In this document: piece by piece, positions 26,191 to 35,791 of the stretch
How the letters are laid out: every line of letters begins with the position of its first letter
Position numbering within the stretch: the stretch's first letter is position 1
Assembly (NCBI GenBank): GCA_028689585.1
Contig: JAQVCW010000018.1
Span: forward strand, 29,771 to 93,770
Direction of reading: 5' to 3'
Origin: Lachnospiraceae bacterium
Lineage (GTDB): Bacteria; Bacillota; Clostridia; Lachnospirales; Lachnospiraceae
DNA: 64,000 bases
Program-made: the position numbers and the translations under genes
Notes under the pieces: generated by a model
What the model was told of the DNA's origin: nothing
Seen by the model: the letters and a program-made list of their open reading frames with translations, nothing else
Databases searched by the model: none

Positions 26191-27153
26191 ATGGAAAAAT
26201 TATTGGAAGTAAAAAATCTGAAAGTGTCTTTCTTTACCGATCGGGGAGAGACGAAGGCAGTAAAAAATGCGGGATTTGAACTGGAGAAGGGGGATTTCTT
26301 CGGTATTGTGGGAGAATCCGGCAGCGGGAAAAGTGTGACCACAAAATCGATCCTGAAGCTGGGCACTTCAAATTGTGTGATAAAAGAAGGAGAAGTGCTG
26401 TTTGAAGGACGGGATATTCTGAAATTAAACGGAAAAGAGCTGCGCGAGGTGAGAGGAAAAGAAATTGCCATGATCTTTCAGGATTCCCTGTCCGCTCTGA
26501 ATCCGGTCTATACGGTGGGAAACAAGATGGTGGAGCTGATTCGCAGGCACAATCCTGTGGGAAAGCAGGAGGCGGAAAGACAGGCGCTGGAGCTTTTGAC
26601 TGCGGTGGGCATTGCGGATCCGGCAAAAGCCATGAGAAGCTATCCCCATGAGCTTTCCGGAGGCATGCGCCAGAGGGTGATGATCGCCATGGCCATGAGC
26701 AGCCGGCCGAAAATACTGATCGCTGACGAGCCGACTACGGCATTGGACGTGACCATACAGGCACAGATTCTGCATCTTCTTCTGGAACTGCAGCGGAAAA
26801 ACGGCATGAGCATCATCCTGATCACGCACGATCTGGGCGTGGTGGCTCAGACCTGCAGCCGGGTGGCTGTCATGTGCGGCGGCTACATTGTAGAAGAGGG
26901 CACGGCAGAGGAGATTTTTCTGCGGCCGAAGCATCCCTATACCAGAGCGCTGATTGCCAGCATGCCAAGGGTGGGGGGAGGTTCTTTTGAGCAGTTTCTG
27001 GAACGGGATCTGTCAGATCAGGCGGACAGTCTCTGCCCGTTTTTGAATCGCTGTAAATATGTGGAGGAATGCTGCCGCAAGACTCTGCCGGAATACTATC
27101 TGGCAGGTGAGAAGCATCGGGTGCGGTGCCACAGAAGGGAGGAAGAGGTATGA
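26191..27153 (+). CDS. Peptide ABC transporter ATP-binding protein (DppD family)
   Basis: A 320-residue ATPase: Walker [11 protein letters not shown] at about 40-49, signature [14 protein letters not shown], Walker [15 protein letters not shown]. The C-terminal cysteine-rich tail [14 protein letters not shown] is the oligopeptide-transporter extension that, in related proteins, can hold an iron-sulfur cluster. It overlaps the next ATPase gene by ATGA. AAAGGAGGACGAC precedes the ATG. Confidence 0.93.
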   Translation: MEKLLEVKNLKVSFFTDRGETKAVKNAGFELEKGDFFGIVGESGSGKSVTTKSILKLGTSNCVIKEGEVLFEGRDILKLNGKELREVRGKEIAMIFQDSLSALNPVYTVGNKMVELIRRHNPVGKQEAERQALELLTAVGIADPAKAMRSYPHELSGGMRQRVMIAMAMSSRPKILIADEPTTALDVTIQAQILHLLLELQRKNGMSIILITHDLGVVAQTCSRVAVMCGGYIVEEGTAEEIFLRPKHPYTRALIASMPRVGGGSFEQFLERDLSDQADSLCPFLNRCKYVEECCRKTLPEYYLAGEKHRVRCHRREEEV

Positions 27154-28133
27154 GCGAAACGTTGATTGAAGTGAAAAATCTTTCGGTTCATTTTCGCCAG
27201 AAATCGCCGAAGCTTCTGTCCTTTCAGCCGGGCATATTAAAGGCGGTGGATGATGTGAGCTTTCACATTGAAAAAGGAAGGACCTTTGGACTGGTAGGGG
27301 AATCCGGCAGCGGAAAGTCTACGATCGGAAAAGCAATTCTGCGTTATCACAGACCGGCAGCGGGAGAAATCTTTTATGCAGGCACCGAAATCGGAGCCCG
27401 TCCGGAGCGGGAGCTGCTTCCGTTTCGAAAGAAAATGCAGTCCATCTTTCAGGATCCGTATTCCTCTCTGGATCCCAGCCACACGGTAAAAGACATTATC
27501 TGTGAACCCATGGAAATCCATCGGATGGGTACGGCGGCAGAACGAAAGGCCAGAGCGCAGGAACTGATCCGGAAGGTGGGATTGAAGGAACAGGATCTGC
27601 TGAAATATCCCCATGAGTTTTCGGGAGGTCAGAGACAGCGGATTTCCATTGCCAGAGCCCTGTCGGTCCAGCCGGAGTTTGTAGTCTGTGATGAGCCGAT
27701 TTCGGCATTGGATGTGTCTTTGCAGGCTCAGATCGTACAGATGCTTCAGGACCTGCAGCAGGAATTGGGACTGACCTATCTTTTTATCAGCCATCAGCTT
27801 CAGGTGGTGCAGAAGATCTGCGATGAAATCGGCGTGCTGTACCTGGGCAGTCTGCTGGAGGTATCTGATGCACCCGGGCTGTACGGCAATCCCCTGCACC
27901 CCTATACGAAGATGCTGATCTCCTCGATTCCGGTGCCGGATCCGCGCATACGGATGCTGGAAAATCTGGTGGAGGATACCGGTGTGCAGTCCCGTGACAT
28001 CCGCGGCTGCAAATTCCACAACCGCTGCCAGCAGTGCAGCGAAAGATGCAGACAGGAAGTGCCAAAGCTTCAGGAGGCGGAGCCGGGGCACCTGGTAGCG
28101 TGTCATCTGTATGAGAAGGAAAAAGAGGTGTAA
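27150..28133 (+). CDS. Peptide ABC transporter ATP-binding protein (DppF family)
   Basis: A 327-residue ATPase partnering the DppD-like subunit. Walker A is [10 protein letters not shown], the signature FSGGQRQRISIARAL and Walker B FVVCDEPISALDVS. It ends in the cysteine-rich CKFHNRCQQCSERC tail. I chose the ATG at 27150, which overlaps the preceding stop and follows GGGAGGAAGAGGT. Its stop shares a base with the next start, coupling the transporter to the cysteine desulfidase. Confidence 0.93.
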   Translation: MSETLIEVKNLSVHFRQKSPKLLSFQPGILKAVDDVSFHIEKGRTFGLVGESGSGKSTIGKAILRYHRPAAGEIFYAGTEIGARPERELLPFRKKMQSIFQDPYSSLDPSHTVKDIICEPMEIHRMGTAAERKARAQELIRKVGLKEQDLLKYPHEFSGGQRQRISIARALSVQPEFVVCDEPISALDVSLQAQIVQMLQDLQQELGLTYLFISHQLQVVQKICDEIGVLYLGSLLEVSDAPGLYGNPLHPYTKMLISSIPVPDPRIRMLENLVEDTGVQSRDIRGCKFHNRCQQCSERCRQEVPKLQEAEPGHLVACHLYEKEKEV

Positions 28134-29416
28134 TGGAGAAAACTATGCTGAATGAAAAAATATATCAAAATTATCTTACGATATTGAAAGAAGAACTGGT
28201 GCCCGCCATGGGATGCACTGAGCCCATTGCTCTGGCCTATGGGGCCGCGAGAGCAAGGGAAGTGCTGGGAAGGGAACCGGAAAAAATTCTGATCCGGTGC
28301 AGCGGCAATATCATTAAAAATGTCCGCTGCGTCGTGATCCCCAATTCCGGCGGCCTGGTGGGAATTCAGGCAGGAGTCATCCTGGGCGCCGTGGGCGGGG
28401 ATGCTTCTAAAAATATGGAAGTGCTGGAAAGCGTAAAGGATGAGGAGCGGGCACGGGCAAAGCAGCTTCTGAGTGCGGGCATCTGCCAGGTAGAGCTGCT
28501 GGATTCTCCGGTGGTTCTGCATTTTGTAATAGAAATGCAGGCAGGGGAAGAGTCCGTCCTTCTGGAAATCAAATATGCCCATCTGAATGTAACTAAAATT
28601 ATCCGGAATGGGGAAATTCTGCTGGATCAGGACAATCAGGACCAGCAGACGGAGGAAGCAGACCGCACTTTGCTGAATCTGGAAGATATCCGGGAATTTG
28701 CGGACACGGTGGAGCTTTCTGAGGTTCGTGAGCTGATCGATGCACAGATTTCCTGTAATATTGCTATTGCAAAAGAGGGAATGACCGGAAAATATGGCCT
28801 TGGCATCGGAAGAGTTATCAAGGAATCCTATTCGGATGATATTCTGACCAGAATGCGGAGCCTGACTGCCGCCGCATCCGAAGCACGTATGGGAGGCTGT
28901 GATATGCCGGTCATCATCAATTCCGGCAGCGGAAATCAGGGAATCGCCTGTTCCGTTCCGTTGATTATCTATGCCAGAGAGATGGAGCTGCCGGACTACA
29001 GTCTGTATCGGGCACTGATTTTTTCCAATCTGCTCACGGTATATCAGAAGCTGTATATAGGGAAGCTTTCCGCATTCTGCGGTGCGGTATCCGCTTCCTG
29101 CGCTGTGGGCGCGGCCATTACCTATATGGTGGGCGGTGATCTGAACCGCATTAAAAATACCATTGAAAATACGCTGGCAAATATTCCGGGCATCATCTGT
29201 GACGGAGCTAAAATATCCTGCGCGGCGAAGATCGCAGCCAGCCTGGATGCGGCATATCTGGCCCATCACCTGGCAATGAACGGACAGGGCTATGCCCCCT
29301 ATACCGGAATTTTGCAGGAAGAGACCTCCGAGACCATAAGCTGTGTTGGGCTGATCGGAAAAGAAGGAATGAAAGAAACAGATAAAGAAATTCTGAAGAT
29401 TATGATTGAGCATTGA
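28133..29416 (+). CDS. cyuA: L-cysteine desulfidase (CyuA/UPF0597 family)
   Basis: A 427-residue enzyme of the former UPF0597/YhaM family, which breaks L-cysteine into pyruvate, ammonia and sulfide with a [4Fe-4S] cluster. Conserved features include MGCTEPIALAYGAA with Cys28, GNIIKNVRCVVIPNSGG, NSGSGNQGIA and CDGAKISCAAKIA, which hold the expected cluster cysteines. The ATG at 28133 shares its A with the stop of the peptide transporter ATPase. This suggests the imported peptides or amino acids include cysteine. Family assignment is firm; the substrate link to the transporter is inference. Confidence 0.9.
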   Translation: MEKTMLNEKIYQNYLTILKEELVPAMGCTEPIALAYGAARAREVLGREPEKILIRCSGNIIKNVRCVVIPNSGGLVGIQAGVILGAVGGDASKNMEVLESVKDEERARAKQLLSAGICQVELLDSPVVLHFVIEMQAGEESVLLEIKYAHLNVTKIIRNGEILLDQDNQDQQTEEADRTLLNLEDIREFADTVELSEVRELIDAQISCNIAIAKEGMTGKYGLGIGRVIKESYSDDILTRMRSLTAAASEARMGGCDMPVIINSGSGNQGIACSVPLIIYAREMELPDYSLYRALIFSNLLTVYQKLYIGKLSAFCGAVSASCAVGAAITYMVGGDLNRIKNTIENTLANIPGIICDGAKISCAAKIAASLDAAYLAHHLAMNGQGYAPYTGILQEETSETISCVGLIGKEGMKETDKEILKIMIEH

Positions 29417-29521
29417 TTTTTCTTATTGCAAAGTTCACTGCCATATTTCGGAATTTGAGAAAAATGACTGAAAATGATTGAACTGCTGAAAAACAGAAGA
29501 TAACAGCTTTGGGAGAATGGG

Positions 29522-30193
29522 ATGTATCGAATATTAATTGTAGAAGATGACAGAGGGATCGCAGAGGCGATACAGGAGCAGGCCGGGATGTGGGACCTGG
29601 AAGCAAGGTGTGCGGAGGATTTTCGAAATATTATGGCAGAATTTGCAGAATATGATCCCCATCTGGTTTTGATGGACATTTCCCTGCCTTTTTTTAACGG
29701 TTATCACTGGTGCAGTGAGATCCGGCGGGTTTCCAAGGTGCCGATTATCTTTATTTCCTCCGCATCCGACAATATGAACATTGTAATGGCCATGAATCTG
29801 GGAGCGGATGATTTCATTGCGAAGCCATTTGATCAAAGTGTGCTGATCGCCAAGATGCAGGCCATGCTGCGGCGTACCTATGCATTCGGCGCATCCGTAT
29901 CGGTGCTGGAGCACCGGGGCGCGCTGTTAAATACAGCGGACGATACTCTCACCTATGGCGGCGAACAGATTCTGCTGACCAAGAACGAGTACCGGATTCT
30001 GCTGATTTTGATGGAAAATAAGGGAAAGGTGGTCAGCCGGGAAAAGCTGATGGAGCAGTTGTGGAAGAGCGACAGCTTTATCGATGAAAATACACTGACC
30101 GTGAATGTGGGGCGGCTGCGCAAAAAGCTGGATGCAGCCGGACTGGGGGAATTTATTACCACCAAATTCGGTGTTGGTTATCTGATCGCATAA
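29522..30193 (+). CDS. bceR: Response regulator, BceR-like
   Basis: A 223-residue OmpR-family regulator: acidic pair in VEDDRG, phospho-acceptor Asp in LVLMDISLPFFNGYHWC, Lys in IAKPFD, and a winged-helix C-terminus ending in TKFGVGYLIA. The sequence and the following genes match the BceRS-BceAB type of antimicrobial peptide response. GGGAGAATGGG precedes the ATG. An inverted repeat TTACA-AAAA-TGTTA before the transporter gene fits the known binding style of BceR-like regulators. Confidence 0.92.
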   Translation: MYRILIVEDDRGIAEAIQEQAGMWDLEARCAEDFRNIMAEFAEYDPHLVLMDISLPFFNGYHWCSEIRRVSKVPIIFISSASDNMNIVMAMNLGADDFIAKPFDQSVLIAKMQAMLRRTYAFGASVSVLEHRGALLNTADDTLTYGGEQILLTKNEYRILLILMENKGKVVSREKLMEQLWKSDSFIDENTLTVNVGRLRKKLDAAGLGEFITTKFGVGYLIA

Positions 30194-30222
30194 AATGACG
30201 TTCCAAGGGCGGAGGCGTGAAA

Positions 30223-31215
30223 ATGAATTTTTTAATACAATACCTGAAAGAACGCAGGAAGCTCTTTCTCTGGTTCCTTTTCTTTTGCGGGATTTTTCTG
30301 GTGGCCTTTCTTCTGTATCATCTTCCGGCGGGAGCTGTTTGCTATCCGGCTCTGGTGTGCAGTGTCTGCGCAATGCTGGGGCTGATTTTGGACTACCGGA
30401 AAGCGCGGAAGAACCATCAGAAGCTTCTGGATATCAGGGCGCTGTCCGCTGAGCTGGCAGAAGAGATGCTTCCGGAGGCGGCAACGCTGAAAGAGGAAGA
30501 TTATCAGGAGCTGATTCGAATGCTCTGTCAGGAGCAGCGGGAGCTGTCGGATCATATGGAGCAGCATTATTCGGATCTGGTGGACTATTATACCATCTGG
30601 GTACATCAGATCAAGACACCCATTGCTTCCATGCGTCTGAAGCTCCAGAATGAGGATACCCCTCTTTCCCGCACGTTGAGGGCGGATCTGTTTCGGATCG
30701 AACAGTATGTGGAAATGGTGCTGACCTATCTCCGGCTGGATTCCGACACCACAGATTACGTGATACGGGAATATGATCTGGATGGAATTATCAGGCAGGC
30801 GGTCCGGAAATATGCCGGCGAGTTTATTGACAGAAAGCTGGAGCTGAAGTATGAAGCTTTGAAAACGAGCGTACTTTCCGATGAAAAATGGCTGACCTTT
30901 GTAATAGAACAGGTCTTATCCAATGCGCTGAAATATACCAGATCCGGCAGCATTGCCATTGATCTGGAAAAGCCAAAGACGCTGTGCATTCGGGATACGG
31001 GGATTGGAATTGCACCGGAGGATCTGCCCCGCATTTTCGAAAAGGGCTATACCGGCTACAACGGCCGGAGTGACAAAAAGGCCAGCGGGATCGGGCTGTA
31101 CCTGTGCCGGCGCATCTGCAAAAATCTGGGGCATAGGATCACTGCAAATGCATCTTTGGGGGAAGGCACGGTCATTCGTATCTGCCTGGATCGGAAAAAA
31201 TTAGAGACAGAGTGA
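30223..31215 (+). CDS. bceS: Intramembrane-sensing histidine kinase, BceS-like
   Basis: A 330-residue kinase. Two helices near the N-terminus (about 13-32 and 38-56) have almost no loop between them, as in BceS kinases that sense through their ABC transporter. The H-box is YTIWVHQIKTPIASM, with N-box EQVLSNALKY and G boxes IRDTGIGI and ASGIGLYL. I chose the ATG at 30223, 7 bases after GGCGGAGG; a GTG at 30217 is a less likely start. It acts with the BceR-like regulator just upstream. Confidence 0.91.
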   Translation: MNFLIQYLKERRKLFLWFLFFCGIFLVAFLLYHLPAGAVCYPALVCSVCAMLGLILDYRKARKNHQKLLDIRALSAELAEEMLPEAATLKEEDYQELIRMLCQEQRELSDHMEQHYSDLVDYYTIWVHQIKTPIASMRLKLQNEDTPLSRTLRADLFRIEQYVEMVLTYLRLDSDTTDYVIREYDLDGIIRQAVRKYAGEFIDRKLELKYEALKTSVLSDEKWLTFVIEQVLSNALKYTRSGSIAIDLEKPKTLCIRDTGIGIAPEDLPRIFEKGYTGYNGRSDKKASGIGLYLCRRICKNLGHRITANASLGEGTVIRICLDRKKLETE

Positions 31216-31225
31216 AATTGAAATC

Positions 31226-31300
31226 TTACAAAAATGTTAGAATTAACGGGGGAAATGTAAGCCGATTCGATGGCGCTTCATTTCCCTTTTTTGATAGAAT
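31226..31300 (+). promoter_or_regulatory. BceR-type inverted repeat and activated promoter
   Basis: TTACA-AAAA-TGTTA at 31226-31239 is an inverted repeat with a 4-bp centre. A likely -10, TAGAAT, is at 31295-31300. The expected -35 place (about 31271-31277) has no good hexamer. This is what is expected for a promoter needing activation by the response regulator. It precedes the BceA-like gene. Confidence 0.5.
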
Positions 31301-31346
31301 AGAGCAAAGAACAGAGGCAGCTGCAGATAGGAAGGAGAACTTGGTT

Positions 31347-32111
31347 ATGAGCATATTGAAGGTAAGCGGGCTGAAAAAAACATATACCACCCGTTTTGGA
31401 GGAAATAAGGTGGAGGCGCTGAAAAACGTATCGTTTTCCGTGGAAGAAGGGGAATACGTGGCGATCATGGGGGAATCCGGATCGGGGAAGACCACGCTGT
31501 TAAATATTCTGGCGGCGCTGGATAAGCCCACGGGAGGCACGGTAAATCTGGATGGAAAGGAACTTTCTCAGATTAGGGAGTCGGTGATTTCAGAGTTTCG
31601 CAGGGACAATCTGGGATTTGTATTTCAGGATTTCAATCTGCTGGATACCTTTTCCCTGGAGGATAATATTTTTCTCCCGCTGGTATTGGCGGGAAAAGGG
31701 TATGATGAGATGGAACAGAAGCTGACACCGATTGCAAAACAGCTTGGCATCAGTGATATTCTGAAAAAATATCCCTATGAAGTATCCGGCGGGCAGAAGC
31801 AGCGGGCCGCCGTGGCCAGAGCTCTGATTACGGATCCCAAACTGGTGCTGGCGGATGAGCCCACCGGAGCTTTGGATTCCAATGCCACGGATGAACTGCT
31901 CCGTCTGTTCAATGACATTAACTGGAACGGCCAGACGATCCTGATGGTGACTCATTCCGTGAAGGCAGCCAGCCATGCCGGCCGGATTTTGTTCATTAAA
32001 GACGGAGAGGTATTTCATCAGATTTACCGGGGCAACAGTACCAATGAGCAGATGTATCAGAAGATTTCGGATACACTGACCATGCTGGCGACAGGTGGTG
32101 AGCGGCAATGA
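31347..32111 (+). CDS. bceA: Antimicrobial peptide ABC transporter ATP-binding protein, BceA-like
   Basis: A 254-residue ATPase of the MacB/LolD/BceA class: Walker A GESGSGKTTLL, the long linker with FVFQDFNLLDTFSLEDNI, signature EVSGGQKQRAAVARAL and Walker B LVLADEPTGALD. I chose the ATG at 31347, preceded by GAAGGAGAAC; the open frame extends 45 codons upstream but would cross the regulatory region. It overlaps the permease gene by ATGA. The complex removes cell-wall-active peptides from their lipid targets and also signals to the kinase. Confidence 0.93.
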   Translation: MSILKVSGLKKTYTTRFGGNKVEALKNVSFSVEEGEYVAIMGESGSGKTTLLNILAALDKPTGGTVNLDGKELSQIRESVISEFRRDNLGFVFQDFNLLDTFSLEDNIFLPLVLAGKGYDEMEQKLTPIAKQLGISDILKKYPYEVSGGQKQRAAVARALITDPKLVLADEPTGALDSNATDELLRLFNDINWNGQTILMVTHSVKAASHAGRILFIKDGEVFHQIYRGNSTNEQMYQKISDTLTMLATGGERQ

Positions 32112-34162
32112 ATAAGAAAAAAGGACTTTATTTCAGGCTGGCCTGGACCGGTATCTGTAAAAATAAACGGCTGTATGTGCCGTATCTTCTGACCTGTATG
32201 GGGATGGTTATGATGTTTTATATCGAAACAGCGTTAAGCTCCAGCACCATGCTCCGCAGCATTTCCGGAGGCGATACCATGCAGCAGATGCTGACTCTGG
32301 GCTGCGGAGTGATCGGAGTGTTTTCCCTGGTCTTTCTATTTTATACCAATTCTTTTCTGATTCGAAGACGGAAAAAAGAATTTGGCCTTTATAATATTCT
32401 GGGCATGGGAAAAAGAAATCTGGCCCGCATTTTACTGTGGGAGAGTCTGATTACGGCAGGCATTTCGCTGCTTGGCGGCCTGGCCGGAGGAATTTTATTC
32501 TACAAATTCGGCGAGCTGGGCATGGTAAATATCCTGAAGGGAAAAATCACTTTTTCCCTGACGCTGCAGCCGAAAACGGTTCTGCAGACGATCTGCTTAT
32601 TTGCGGTTATTTTTGTACTGATTTTGCTCAATACAATGCGTCAGGTCCATCTGTCCAATCCCATCGAGCTTTTGCACGGAGAGAATACAGGGGAGAAGCC
32701 CCCAAGGGCGAACTGGTTTCTGGCAGTGATCGGTGCTTTGCTTCTGGGAGGCGCTTATTATCTGGCGGTGACCATTGAGGATCCGGTAGCGGCTATGATG
32801 TGGTTTTTCGTGGCGGTGGTGATGGTTATTCTGGCAACGTATCTGCTGTTTATCGCAGGCTCCGTGACCATCTGCCGGATGCTGCAGAAAAGAAAAAAAT
32901 ATTATTACAAGACAAATCATTTTGTATCCATTTCTTCTATGGTATACCGCATGAAGCGCAACGGCGCAGGGCTGGCTTCCATCTGTATTCTCTGCACCAT
33001 GGTGCTGGTTATGCTGTCCACGACAGTGTGCCTGTTTATCGGAACGGAGGACAGCCTGCGCAGCCGGTATCCGAGAAATCTTAATCTGGATCTTTATTTT
33101 ACCGGTGCAGATGGAATGGCACAGGACCGGCTGGAAGAGATCAGGCAGACCGCAGCCGGGCAGGCCGAAGACTGCAGACTGACGCAGGAAAATGTGCTGG
33201 ACTACCGAGCAGCCACCATGACCGGATATCTGGCTGGCGGAAGGATTGAGACAGAAGATTCCAGACAGGAGGATCTTTTATCGGAAGGATTATCGCAGAT
33301 GCGGCAGATTTTTATTGTGCCGCTGGAAGATTACAACCGGCTGATGAATCAGTCAGAAACACTGGAAACGGGGGAAGCGCTGGTCTATTCCACGAAGACA
33401 GAATTTACGGAGGATACCATTATTTTTCCGGGGGAAGACCGATCCTTTCAGGTGAAAAAGATCGTTCCTGATTTTGTGGACAATGGTACGGATGCCATGC
33501 AGGTAATCCCTTCCCTGTTTCTGTTTATTCCGGATTTTGATGAATTTATTGTTTCTTATGGGAAGGTGAAGGATTCCGCAGGAGAGTCCCTGTTAGCTTA
33601 CCACTGGCTGTATGGATTTGATCTGGATGGAACAGACGAACAGCAGATTCAGCTTCAGAACCAGTTGGAAGAGAAGCTGAACCGTGATTTTTACGAAGAA
33701 AAGAGTATTTTCTGGATTAGAATTGAGGGGGCAGCAAAGGAGCGGGCTGGCTTTTACGGACTGTATGGAGGCTTGTTCTTCCTGGGAATTCTGCTGGGGA
33801 TCGTATTCATCTTTGCGGCAGTTCTGATCATATACTATAAACAGATTTCGGAAGGATATGAGGATCAGTCCCGGTTCGAGATCATGCAGAAGGTGGGAAT
33901 GACAAAACAAAATATTAGAAAAAGCGTCAATTCCCAGGTGCTGACGGTGTTTTTCCTGCCTCTGATCACGGCCGGCGTGCATTTAATGTTTGCATTTCCT
34001 ATGCTGCATAAGCTGCTGGAATTGTTCGCGATGATGAACAGCCGTCTGCTGATCCTGGTAACTGTTTTATGCTTTTTGATCTTTACTTTGTTTTATGTCC
34101 TGGTATATCGGATTACCTCCGGAGCATATTACAGTATTGTCAGCGGAGCGAGAGAAGAATAA
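32108..34162 (+). CDS. bceB: Antimicrobial peptide ABC transporter permease, BceB-like
   Basis: A 684-residue membrane protein with the BceB plan: ten predicted helices, with the large outside domain of about 200 residues (about residues 310-530) between helices 7 and 8. The N-terminal RLAWTGICKNKRLYVPYLLT and LGMGKRNLARILLWESL are typical FtsX-type segments. The outside domain is thought to sense bacitracin, mersacidin or similar peptides in the family. The exact inducer here cannot be read from sequence. Confidence 0.92.
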   Translation: MNKKKGLYFRLAWTGICKNKRLYVPYLLTCMGMVMMFYIETALSSSTMLRSISGGDTMQQMLTLGCGVIGVFSLVFLFYTNSFLIRRRKKEFGLYNILGMGKRNLARILLWESLITAGISLLGGLAGGILFYKFGELGMVNILKGKITFSLTLQPKTVLQTICLFAVIFVLILLNTMRQVHLSNPIELLHGENTGEKPPRANWFLAVIGALLLGGAYYLAVTIEDPVAAMMWFFVAVVMVILATYLLFIAGSVTICRMLQKRKKYYYKTNHFVSISSMVYRMKRNGAGLASICILCTMVLVMLSTTVCLFIGTEDSLRSRYPRNLNLDLYFTGADGMAQDRLEEIRQTAAGQAEDCRLTQENVLDYRAATMTGYLAGGRIETEDSRQEDLLSEGLSQMRQIFIVPLEDYNRLMNQSETLETGEALVYSTKTEFTEDTIIFPGEDRSFQVKKIVPDFVDNGTDAMQVIPSLFLFIPDFDEFIVSYGKVKDSAGESLLAYHWLYGFDLDGTDEQQIQLQNQLEEKLNRDFYEEKSIFWIRIEGAAKERAGFYGLYGGLFFLGILLGIVFIFAAVLIIYYKQISEGYEDQSRFEIMQKVGMTKQNIRKSVNSQVLTVFFLPLITAGVHLMFAFPMLHKLLELFAMMNSRLLILVTVLCFLIFTLFYVLVYRITSGAYYSIVSGAREE

Positions 34163-34232
34163 TTATAAACTCAAGCTTTTTAAAAATATATTGAAAATAA
34201 TGTGAATAATGAAATAATGAAAATTGGCCTGC

Positions 34233-34276
34233 CATAAATGCTGTAAAATTTCGAGTTGAATTTTACAGCATTTATG
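34233..34276. terminator. Perfect 18-bp stem-loop after bceB
   Basis: CATAAATGCTGTAAAATT at 34233-34250 and its exact complement at 34259-34276 enclose an 8-base loop. A T-run after the stem is missing, so it may be a protective or bidirectional hairpin rather than a classic terminator. The surrounding 331-bp gap also holds a hairpin at 34436-34463 and no other gene. Confidence 0.6.
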
Positions 34277-34435
34277 CGTACAATAAAGAGATAAACAGAA
34301 ACACTATTATCAGAGGAAGATTTGTAGTGCTTGATATTGAGGACAATAAGAGGGACAGAGCAGAGAAAAAACGGTTGGCGAAGCGGCAGGAAGCGGCAGG
34401 ATAACAATACCAACAGCAAATGTCTTTTTGCGAAT

Positions 34436-34463
34436 GTTCAAGAACGCAGAGGCATTCTTGAAC
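34436..34463. repeat. Hairpin related to the one in the nanE leader
   Basis: GTTCAAGAACGC pairs with GCATTCTTGAAC, with one mismatch and a 4-base loop. The core TTCAAGAACGC is shared with the hairpin at 14947-14968. It lies 30 bp before the DUF2974 gene. Confidence 0.5.
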
Positions 34464-34493
34464 ATGACAGCACATCGAAAGGCGGAAGCAGAT

Positions 34494-35648
34494 ATGAACA
34501 ACATAATGGATTATTTAACGTGGCGGGGGGACATTTCGTTTACTGCCTCTCCGTTTAATGAAATTGACAATTTAATACTGACGCAGATCGTCTACCTGGA
34601 TTTTACGGATATTGTGCCGAATTCGGGGACGGAGAATATCGCTCTGCAGGAAGCGGCCAGGCGGTTCGGGGAAAAGTATGCGGGGGCATCGAAGGAAAAT
34701 CTGACTGATCTGGAGAAAAACTGCGCTGTTTTGCTGAAGGCCATGGCCGGTTCGGTCCGGTTTCAAAACTGTATGCTTTCCGGTTTCTGGAAAGAAATCA
34801 GCGTGGAGCAGGAGAGCCAGTTTGCAGCTCTGCGCATTGGGCTGGAAGACGGCAGTACTTATGTGTCTTTCTGCGGTACCGATTCTTCGGTGGCCGGCTG
34901 GAAGGAAAACTTCAATATGAGCTTTATGACCGAGACTCCCGGGCAGCGAAAGGCAGTTGTCTACCTGACCGAGGCAGCGCAGGATACTGCAGTTTTGCGG
35001 GTGGGCGGTCATTCCAAGGGCGGCAACCTGGCGGTCTATGCGGCAATGCATCTGGCGCCGGAGCTGCAGGGCCATCTGACGGCGATTTATAATAATGACG
35101 GTCCGGGATTTACAGAGAAGATGATCTCAGAGAGCGGGTACCTGGCTGTGCTGGAGCGAATTCATACCTATGTGCCGAAATCCTCGGTGGTGGGGCTTTT
35201 GCTGGAACACGAAGAAACTTACCACATCATTCACAGCAGCAATGCCGGTCTGCTGCAGCATGACGCATTTTCCTGGGAAGTGGAGGGAACCACATTTATA
35301 TACAGTGACTCCCTGGAACGAAACAGCATTGTGCTGGACAAAGCACTGAAGCTGTGGCTGAACCGCCTGAATGATGATAGCCGAAGAAAATTTGTAGATT
35401 CTCTGTTCTCAATTTTAGAAAAGTCGCAGATCGAAAACACAGAGGTACTGGGGCATTTGAAGTGGGCACAGTTGATGGAGCTGATAAAAGTGGCGGAGGG
35501 ACTGACCGCAGAAGAAAAAGCAGTGCTGATCAAGACCATGAAGCTGCTTCTGGAAACCTACATACAGATCTGGGCAGATGACCGGCTGAACATAAAAGCA
35601 GGAAATGTACTGCAGCTTAGGGAAAAGAGCGATATCGAACCAGTATAA
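34494..35648 (+). CDS. DUF2974 (Mbeg1-like) alpha/beta-hydrolase family protein
   Basis: A 384-residue cytoplasmic protein. The N-terminal half has the DUF2974 pattern (MDYLTWRGDISFTASPFNEID, FCGTDSSVAGWKEN). The nucleophile elbow is GHSKGGNLAVYAAM, as in class 3 lipases; YNNDGPGF follows. This family is common in Clostridia and its substrate is unknown. I chose the ATG at 34494 after AAAGGCGGAAGCAGAT. The frame is open 22 codons further upstream, but that part lies within a hairpin. Confidence 0.82.
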   Translation: MNNIMDYLTWRGDISFTASPFNEIDNLILTQIVYLDFTDIVPNSGTENIALQEAARRFGEKYAGASKENLTDLEKNCAVLLKAMAGSVRFQNCMLSGFWKEISVEQESQFAALRIGLEDGSTYVSFCGTDSSVAGWKENFNMSFMTETPGQRKAVVYLTEAAQDTAVLRVGGHSKGGNLAVYAAMHLAPELQGHLTAIYNNDGPGFTEKMISESGYLAVLERIHTYVPKSSVVGLLLEHEETYHIIHSSNAGLLQHDAFSWEVEGTTFIYSDSLERNSIVLDKALKLWLNRLNDDSRRKFVDSLFSILEKSQIENTEVLGHLKWAQLMELIKVAEGLTAEEKAVLIKTMKLLLETYIQIWADDRLNIKAGNVLQLREKSDIEPV

Positions 35649-35702
35649 GCGAAGCATAAAGTTATTTTGGAACACTTATATTAAGCACGAACGAAGTGAA
35701 GC

Positions 35703-35736
35703 GGCCAGCGGATCCGGAAGGCCGGATCCGCTGGCC
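35703..35736. terminator. Perfect 15-bp GC-rich stem-loop
   Basis: GGCCAGCGGATCCGG and its exact complement surround AAGG. It lies between the convergent hydrolase and PurF-like genes and probably stops the plus-strand transcript, though only an A-rich tract follows. Confidence 0.5.
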
Positions 35737-35788
35737 GGAAGAAAAAGAGGTGGGGCGGTCCGCAGTATCTCAGCGCGGCCGCCCCACC
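35737..35788 (-). terminator. Terminator of the PurF-like gene
   Basis: On the minus strand GGTGGGGCGGCCGC pairs with GCGGACCGCCCCACC, then CTCTTTTTCTTCC follows. It lies just after the PurF-like stop codon. Confidence 0.75.
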
Positions 35789-35791
35789 GGT

